A DNA stretch of 64,000 nt from Parachlorella kessleri (Eukaryota > Chlorophyta > Trebouxiophyceae > Chlorellales > Chlorellaceae), in the NCBI GenBank assembly GCA_001598975.1, contig BBXU01003030.1:1-64000 (forward strand), given 5' to 3'. A model generated the notes under the pieces. It was not told the origin of the DNA and ran no database searches. It saw only the letters and a list, made by a program, of their open reading frames with translations. Positions 57,901 through 64,000 of the stretch are shown here, piece by piece. Both the position numbers and the translations under genes were made by a program. How positions within the stretch are numbered: the stretch's first letter is position 1; each line of letters starts with the position of its first letter.

Positions 57901-60900
57901 CAGGTGGTCCAGGCTGGACTGCAGACAGGCATAGGAGACATATGCACGGGGTCCACTTCTGCGCTCTTTCCTCTTCGCTTGATTGGGCTATCTGCCATGT
58001 GGAAGGCTGACATGACCATGTAGCCCATACAGGCAGGTTTCAGAAGGAGTTCAGGTCCTGTAGATGGGCCTCAGACATAAGTAAGACAAGAAGAAACACA
58101 GCCCCAGGTCTGCCTGCGCAACACACCGAGCTGCTCCCGAAGTGGCTCTCAAGCTGGGTAGAGGCCTCCTGCCCCAGCGCTGGCCCAAACAGATCTAGCA
58201 GCTGCAGCTGGCGCTCCAGCAGCAGCTGGCTGGGCAGGGAGCGGCACAGCGAGCCCAGCAGAATGTAGCCGGCCTCGCGCTCTGACGAGGCGGCAGAGGC
58301 CTGCAGGCAGCAGCGCAGAACCCACTTCACATGCATGCGACACAGTCTGTACCCACACTCGCTGTGCATCTGGCCATTGCGAGGAAGGGCAGTGCCATGC
58401 CCTTCAAGCTGTTGTCTGCTCGATCCGTGTTGGGAGCTTAATAATAAAGTCTGTGCGGAGGTTTGAGGACTAGTGCAGCACTAGCCAGGGAAGTTCACAA
58501 TACCAGCACATGCGGTGCTTGGGCCAAGTTACCTGCCTGCCAGTCACACCAAGCAGACACCCTCACTTGCCTGCTGGGAGCGTGGGGCTGATATCAACCC
58601 CGCTGCCAGCTGCAGCGCCGAGGTAGCCAGGGCAGCAGGCACCCCCAAAGGCAGCCGCACAGAGGCAGCCAGCAGCGCTGCGGTGCCCAGCGCCCAGCCA
58701 TGCACAGCGTCCATGGCAGGTTTAAGCTTGGCAACCCCCACACCGCGAGGTGTGCTGGGTGCCACAGGCTTGGACCGGTCCGGTGCTGAGGAGGTGGTCG
58801 CATCAACTAGGGTGGTCACTGCCTGCCGTAGCTGTGTGAGGGCTGTCTGCAGATGGCGTGCGGCGCTGGAGGGTTCGGCGATGGTCAGTGTCGCCAGGCA
58901 CGTTGCAGCCTGCACCCAACAGCCAAGCGGGAGTTGGCTCGACTGGTGGAACCTGGGTGGCCATGTGCTACTGAACTCCCCAGCAACTATCGAGCCCAGC
59001 TACTGACTAAGAACCACTTGCTGACATGCTGCTATGTGCATTGCTTGTGCACTCCTAGTGTGGTACACTTATAAAGCGCAGCAACGAGCCGTGCGGATAA
59101 GGAGTGCTCCTCCCAGCCACGCCATGTCCTATCACCGACTCACCTGCAGCCTCAGGCACTGGTGTGGACCTGATAGCTTGCTGAATATGGGTTCCTGCAG
59201 CGCCGCCCCGCTCTCAGTGCTCACCTCGCCAAGCACCTGTAGCACCAGACCCCAGGGTCGCTGGTTATTCTACAGCCTGTTAAGGTTTCGTGGAATTTGA
59301 TTAGAGCCAACCTTTTGGCATCGTTCACAGCCCTGCATATTTGGTTTAATGAACCCATGCCTAGCTGTTTGTATTCCTTAACGCATCAGCAGCCGGTGCA
59401 GACAGCGATCCCAATCGCCTAAGTCTGACTTCCAGCGGTAGACATCATACTACTGGATGCAACCACAAATCCGCTTGACAGACCTTACTCCTCACCTCCA
59501 ACAGCAATGCCATGGCCTCCAGTGTGACCACTGCCACAGGGGTGTGTGATCCCAGCGGCGCGGCCAGAACAGCCGTCAGCTTGTCTAACAGCAGACGCTG
59601 CCCCTGCTCCCCCAGCTGCTCAATCACGCCTACTCGTAGCACATACAGCACACAGGCCTGCATTGCCAAGGACTTTAAAGGGACCGTGGGCAGCTGGCCA
59701 GTTAAGCAGCCCTGATGGTTGAGCCTCCAAGCGCTTCTTGCGCCCTTCACTCCAGCAAAGGAAGTCATGAGGAGCAAACAACAAGACGCCCCCTGACGCG
59801 AATGAGGAGACAAGAAGCACCATCACCCACAGAGCTGGTGTTGAGTCATATCAACAGATGGAGGTGTGGTAAGATATGTTGTACCACTGCCATACAAGGC
59901 CCCGCTTTGAAGTGTAGCAGCCACCAGCACAAATTCAATCTACTTATACCGAACATGCAACCAACCTGCGCATGCGGCCTCTCGCCGCTTCCTATGCCCA
60001 TGCCCAGCTCTCCCTCTCCTTGCACCAGCGCTCGCTCCTGGTAGCTGCCTGCTGCTGAGCATGCTGCGCCAAGCATGTCAATGACGCGCATTGCACGGTC
60101 CACAAAGGACGCCGCATCGCCCGCTTCACTCCCACGCACCGCTGTGAGATATGTCACCCAGGCCTGCTCAGATGACAAAATCAGGGGTGTTGTTTAACGG
60201 CGGGACAAGTTAGGGTCAGATTCTACCCAGCAGGCTCCCCAGAAGTAACCACAAATAGTGTCCCCATCCTCTGCCATGCTACTTCACACAGCTAGCACCC
60301 GCCAAACTGCTGTCTTGCCCTTTCTAGTCGATGCATTTTACCTTGAAGAACCCCCACTCCCCATCTATCTGCCACATTGCTTAACACTGCTTAAACAATT
60401 GTCCATACGAGCCAACCCAGCTCACATGCAGGTGCACCAGTTTAGCCTGAAAATGCAGCTGTGCACTTGAAAGGAAGAAGTGTTGTGCCTTAAAATCAAC
60501 ACACCCTCCCGCACCTGGGCCAGCGCAGTGCATATTGTGCGGTTGGACGCTACCGAGCCCTCAACAAAAGGTGTGACAAGGCACTGGGCCACCACCTCTC
60601 CAAGGGCCCGTTCCTGCGATAGCTTCTGTTTGGGCTTGTTGGCACGCTCCAACGCCTTGACGGAGTCAGTGGCTGCAGTGAGGCAGCGCATATTGACGTT
60701 GCTTAAGCTATACATTGTTTTCCTTATCTTGGTTGATGTTATTGCCATGGCGCCCTCCTGGACTGTACCCACCCTTTGCTGGCTTGCACACTCGCCTATT
60801 GCACTGCATTTGCCATTCTTTACTGCCCTAACGGTGGCACCTCAGCTTGAAACAGGCTAAACTAACAGCATGGGTATGCTTCTTTCTCCAACACAAGTGA

Positions 60901-62441
60901 CCACCCAGACACGCACCTGCATCAGACGAGCTAGCAACCACAATGTCTCCCAGCGCCTGTGCAAAAGCAGTGCGTACTTCGTGGCTAGGGTCCTCCAGCG
61001 CGGCCAGGCAGGCTGCCCTGGCATCGTCATAGCCAGACAGGCCGCTGGCCCACAGGCAGGCACCACCGCTGTGGGCCAGCGCTCGAAGAACGCCAGCCGA
61101 AGCAAGCCTGCAGGACAGGGCACAGCCTGTAGGCTGGCAGACTGTCCTGATCCAAAGTACCACTAAGCGTAGTGACTACACGAGGGAGCTGTGGTCGTCA
61201 ATGGGCGGGCCATCCTCCTGCTATTGGCAAGGTCAGGTAAATCTCTGTATCTGAGGATTTAGCTTTGCAGTAGCCTCCCCCTCCTCAAGAACGGGCGCTT
61301 GCCTGATCGCGACGCTGTCCCTGTCCTTGGCCAACTTCTCCGCTGTCTTGAGAGCGTCCTGCTGCACTGCCGATGCATTCCGGTGTGTGGCACCCACGCC
61401 CTCCACTGCTGCTGCAAGCAGCGCCAGGGCTGCACACCGGGTCTTCTCATCATTCGATCTGCACAACATAGAAAACTACAGCCTATTGCTCATAATTTCG
61501 GTGACCCTACCATGCACCTAGGTTTGGTGCTGTAATAAAAGGGAAGTGCAGCTAAGTGCCATTATTTCATTACCCGCAATGCACATATATCTGATAGTCA
61601 AATATATCACTTAAGGGCAAGGTAGTCTTGCACTCCCACCTACGCTTGCATCATTGTAAACAAGGTCGCGTGACCACGCAACACCATTATGGTGAGGACT
61701 GTGCTACACTGCCTGGTCGCTCACTTGAGGCAGTACTTGACTGCGAGGGCCGTGGTCTCATTGACACCTATAGAGAGGAACCGCCCCTGGCTGTAGTAGA
61801 GCGACGCCATGCACTCCAGAGCCCCCAGCCTCACATCCTCGCTGGTTTGCTCGCGGCTGAATGCCTCCTTGGTTCCCAGGAATAGCTGCAGAGAGCTGAC
61901 GCGCGAGTAAAGCGGCAGCTGATCACCCAGGGAGTACAACTTGCCAAGCGCTTCACAGATGAGCTTGCGCGCCTGCAGGCCACGACAGGCAGGTTCACAA
62001 GCGTGTCACAGCAAACTACGTGCGACTTGTCTGGCAGGGTAGCAGTCCAGGTTGTAGGGCAGCAGTCAAGGAGGCTGAACTGGTGTGCGCAAGGCTGGTA
62101 GCAACCTGAGGTCACATCAGCGCGGTTAAGTGCGCGGTGTAATAGAACGCCCTGCCTTGCAGAACGACTTTATCTTGTAAGCGATAAGACAAGCTCCTCA
62201 CCGGCGGCGGGGCGCCCTTGAGCAGTATATCTATGAGTGCGTCCTCGCAACGGCGCTGGTACTCCCTGACCTCCAGCCGCCCAGTCCGGTCAAGTGTCAC
62301 CACCAGCTTTTGCAGCAGCTGGAAGCACTGGCGAGGGTCCACCTTCTTCTTGCCGCGCGCATTGCCCACCAGCAATTCCAGTTCAGCCACCCAAACGGGA
62401 AAGCCCAGGCACTCCTCTTCGTCAAAGTAGAGCCCCGACAT
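48942..62441 (-). CDS. SWEETIE: HEATR5/SWEETIE-type giant HEAT-repeat protein
   Basis: One 13.5-kb gene of many short exons. Checked anchors: start ATG at 62441 and exon 1 to 62202 (MSGLYFDEEE, LLQKLVVTLD), joined in phase 0 to an exon with ARKLICEALGKLYSLGD, the classic HEATR5 N-terminal signature. Then CVLYVLRVGVIEQLGEQGQR (about 59650), MDAVHGWALGTAALLAAS with PLGVPAAL (about 58700), GLAFVPHVKPTLGLAQ (about 55350), an acidic DDWGDDAFES (about 50060), and C-terminal HEAT helices ending KSFAALKPAS at 48942. This matches animal HEATR5, yeast Laa1 and plant SWEETIE, cytosolic helical solenoids that work with the AP-1 adaptor in clathrin traffic between endosomes and Golgi; SWEETIE mutants of Arabidopsis have altered sugar metabolism. 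Alanine-rich low-complexity inserts lengthen the C-terminal third (49451-51607). Internal exon borders were not all resolved, and a split into two genes cannot be excluded by eye, but family order is preserved throughout. Confidence 0.88.
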
Positions 62442-62874
62442 TTCGCCGCCTTGTCCGATCGGGCACCTAGGCGCCTTCTGTTGTCTCGTTCAGACTAGAA
62501 TGCCATGGTTATGATTGGTGAAAAGCTTGATCAAGCGCCTCTGTGCAATTAAACAACGTTGCACCGGACAGGTGCAGAAGCCCATAACAGCTGCACAGGG
62601 AGTAAAGTTGAGTTGTGGAGACAGCCGAAACAGCGTTCCAAACGTGTTGCAGGGGGATCCTCAACAAGTTTGACAGGACAGGTGGTACCGTGTTACGGAA
62701 CTCCCCAGTTCGTCAATGGCGTGCCGTCCAGCAAATAGCTTTAACACTATTTTATTGTGCCACTTCTAGGTGCCGCAGGCCTTCCCATGCATGCACTAAT
62801 GTGCTGACCTGAACGGCCCTGCGCCCTGCCAAGGAAGGTGCTGAACAAGCAGAACTGCACCTACAGAGGTCACC
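62442..62874. promoter_or_regulatory. Divergent promoter interval, HEATR5 and RPC1
   Basis: 433 bases between the two inferred start codons. No exon is seen. No single motif stands out. Confidence 0.5.
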
Positions 62875-64000
62875 ATGCAGGCCGGCGGGCCCCCTAGGCC
62901 AGGCCCTGCTGGCCAGCAGCAGCCTATAGCAGAGACAGAGAAGATGGTTTGCAGCAAGGAGATGTATGCGGAGCCCAACGTGCCCAGGAAGATGTAGGTT
63001 GTTAAAGGCAGCCATGTTCTTCAATTGGAGGCCCGCTGGGTCGCCTGCAGCTGTAAACTGGAAGTGGTGTGTCCTTGCAGCAAGCAAATTCACTTCGGGC
63101 TCATGGATGCCAAGGAGATAGTAAACACGGCAGAGCTGCACGTATATGAGCGGTCCCTGTACAAGGTATGCGGTCCAAGGGTGGGCTTCCTGACAAGCCT
63201 GGCCGGCAACTTTTTGAAGCAGCAGCTTGCAGGCAAAGGCCTGTGCTGCGTTGCACCCTAAGCTGGTCGTCTTGTTTTGGGAAGGGCTGTTTCCAGCCCT
63301 GTATCTGACTTGTTGCAGATGCCAGAGCGCAAACCGCAGCCCAACGGTGTTCTGGACCCGCGGCTTGGGATCAGCAACAAGCGGTCTATCTGCGAGACCT
63401 GTGGCCAGGCGTTGGCAGAGTGCACTGGGCATTTTGGTGAGGGCTTCCAGCAGGGCTATTCCAAGGCTGCAGCAGGGCAGTTTTGCAAGCGCAATGGCTT
63501 GGGATGGATGGCAGTTCTCTGGTGGCTAGGGGCAGCGGGGCTGCCGTCCTGTTGGTGTACTTGGCAGTGGTGCGCACTCTGGACTAGTAGGTCGGCTGGC
63601 ATCATTCCCCAAGCTTGCTCTGCGCTAAGCAAGAACATGCATGAAGATGTCAGTTGCTGGGACTGCTGCCACCTCCCTCTCGGCATGCGGGCTTGATGTG
63701 TGCATCGTCCTTCCTTGCTCCTCAGCTCCACCCGCCGACAGCCAACGTGCGACTGGCTATGCCTGCAGGCTACATTCGGCTGGAGCTGCCGGTGTTTCAC
63801 ATTGGCTACTTCAAGAACACGGTGCAGATCCTGCAGGCCATCTGCAAGGGCTGTGCTCACGTGCTGCTGAACGAGGAGGAGCGCAGGAGCTTCCTCAGGT
63901 GGGCAAACAGCTGTCGCGGCAGCGGGTCTGCGCCAGGGAGCGGACCTGCTGGCCGGCCCAGGGGGTATTGGTGGGCCACTGGGATGTAGCTGCTGGCGGT
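62875..64000 (+). CDS. RPC1: RNA polymerase III largest subunit RPC1 (5' part)
   Basis: Exons 62875-62993, 63081-63165, 63319-63436 and 63769-63898 join in frame; the gene continues past the right edge. The product opens MQAGGPPRPGP, then reads KQIHFGLMDAKEIVNTAELH, VYERSLYK, PNGVLDPRLGISNK, and the clamp zinc-binding motif CETCGQALAECTGHFG followed by LELPVFHIGYFKNT and CKGC. The zinc ligands (Cys, Cys, Cys, His, then a Cys pair) are in place. The wording after the zinc site (FHIGYFKNT, ICKGC) fits Pol III's largest subunit better than Pol I or Pol II. The subunit forms half the catalytic cleft that makes tRNA, 5S and other small RNAs in the nucleus. The N-terminal tail is longer and more Gly/Pro/Gln-rich than usual. 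Confidence 0.95.

Noticed and set aside
1..64000. CRISPR array, bacterial operon or intact transposon
   Set aside because: No regularly spaced repeats, no transposase or reverse transcriptase motifs, and all genes are intron-containing nuclear types.

Overview
The window is nuclear DNA from a eukaryote, most likely a chlorophyte green alga (Trebouxiophyceae-like; the class is a guess). It is moderately GC-rich. Nearly every gene is split by short GT-AG introns with CAG acceptors, TGTAA lies downstream of several stops, and coding exons are rich in Ala and Gln runs. The gene set is plant/algal: wax-synthase-type MBOAT, cytochrome P450, CCR4-NOT subunit NOT3, Pol III largest subunit, HEATR5/SWEETIE and an SFI1-type centrin-binding repeat protein. 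There are no bacterial operons, CRISPR arrays or intact transposons. Where exons are listed below, they were joined by hand and kept only if the reading frame ran through every junction.

Layout. 1-2972: no gene recognised. 2973-8200 (-): 1062-residue fusion of a low-molecular-weight protein tyrosine phosphatase (LMW-PTP)-like domain, whose catalytic Cys reads as Asp, to a tail of about four 'AGR-DL-GG' repeats. 9270-11688 (-): wax synthase-like acyltransferase, divergent with 11790-14276 (+), an F-box-like/beta-propeller protein. 15837-19500 (+): ten-exon cytochrome P450. 21798-22870 (+): small multi-span membrane protein. 24188 to about 28639 (-): polytopic membrane protein with a large Gln/Ser-rich loop. 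28929-30838 (-): ADP-ribose/CDP-alcohol diphosphatase. 31502-41882 (-): long SFI1-type protein with an N-terminal fascin-like segment. 42715-48231 (+): NOT3. 48942-62441 (-): HEATR5/SWEETIE. 62875-64000 (+): RPC1, running off the right edge.

These are mostly independent nuclear genes, not one pathway. Three pairs are divergent and probably share promoter space (wax synthase/F-box, SFI1/NOT3, HEATR5/RPC1); NOT3 and HEATR5 converge on an interval holding a hairpin and one copy of a dispersed repeat. The most unusual items are the Cys-to-Asp phosphatase-like fusion, the fascin-SFI1 fusion, four inferred GC-AG introns, and a roughly 90-bp repeat found in the 3' flanks of two unrelated genes.
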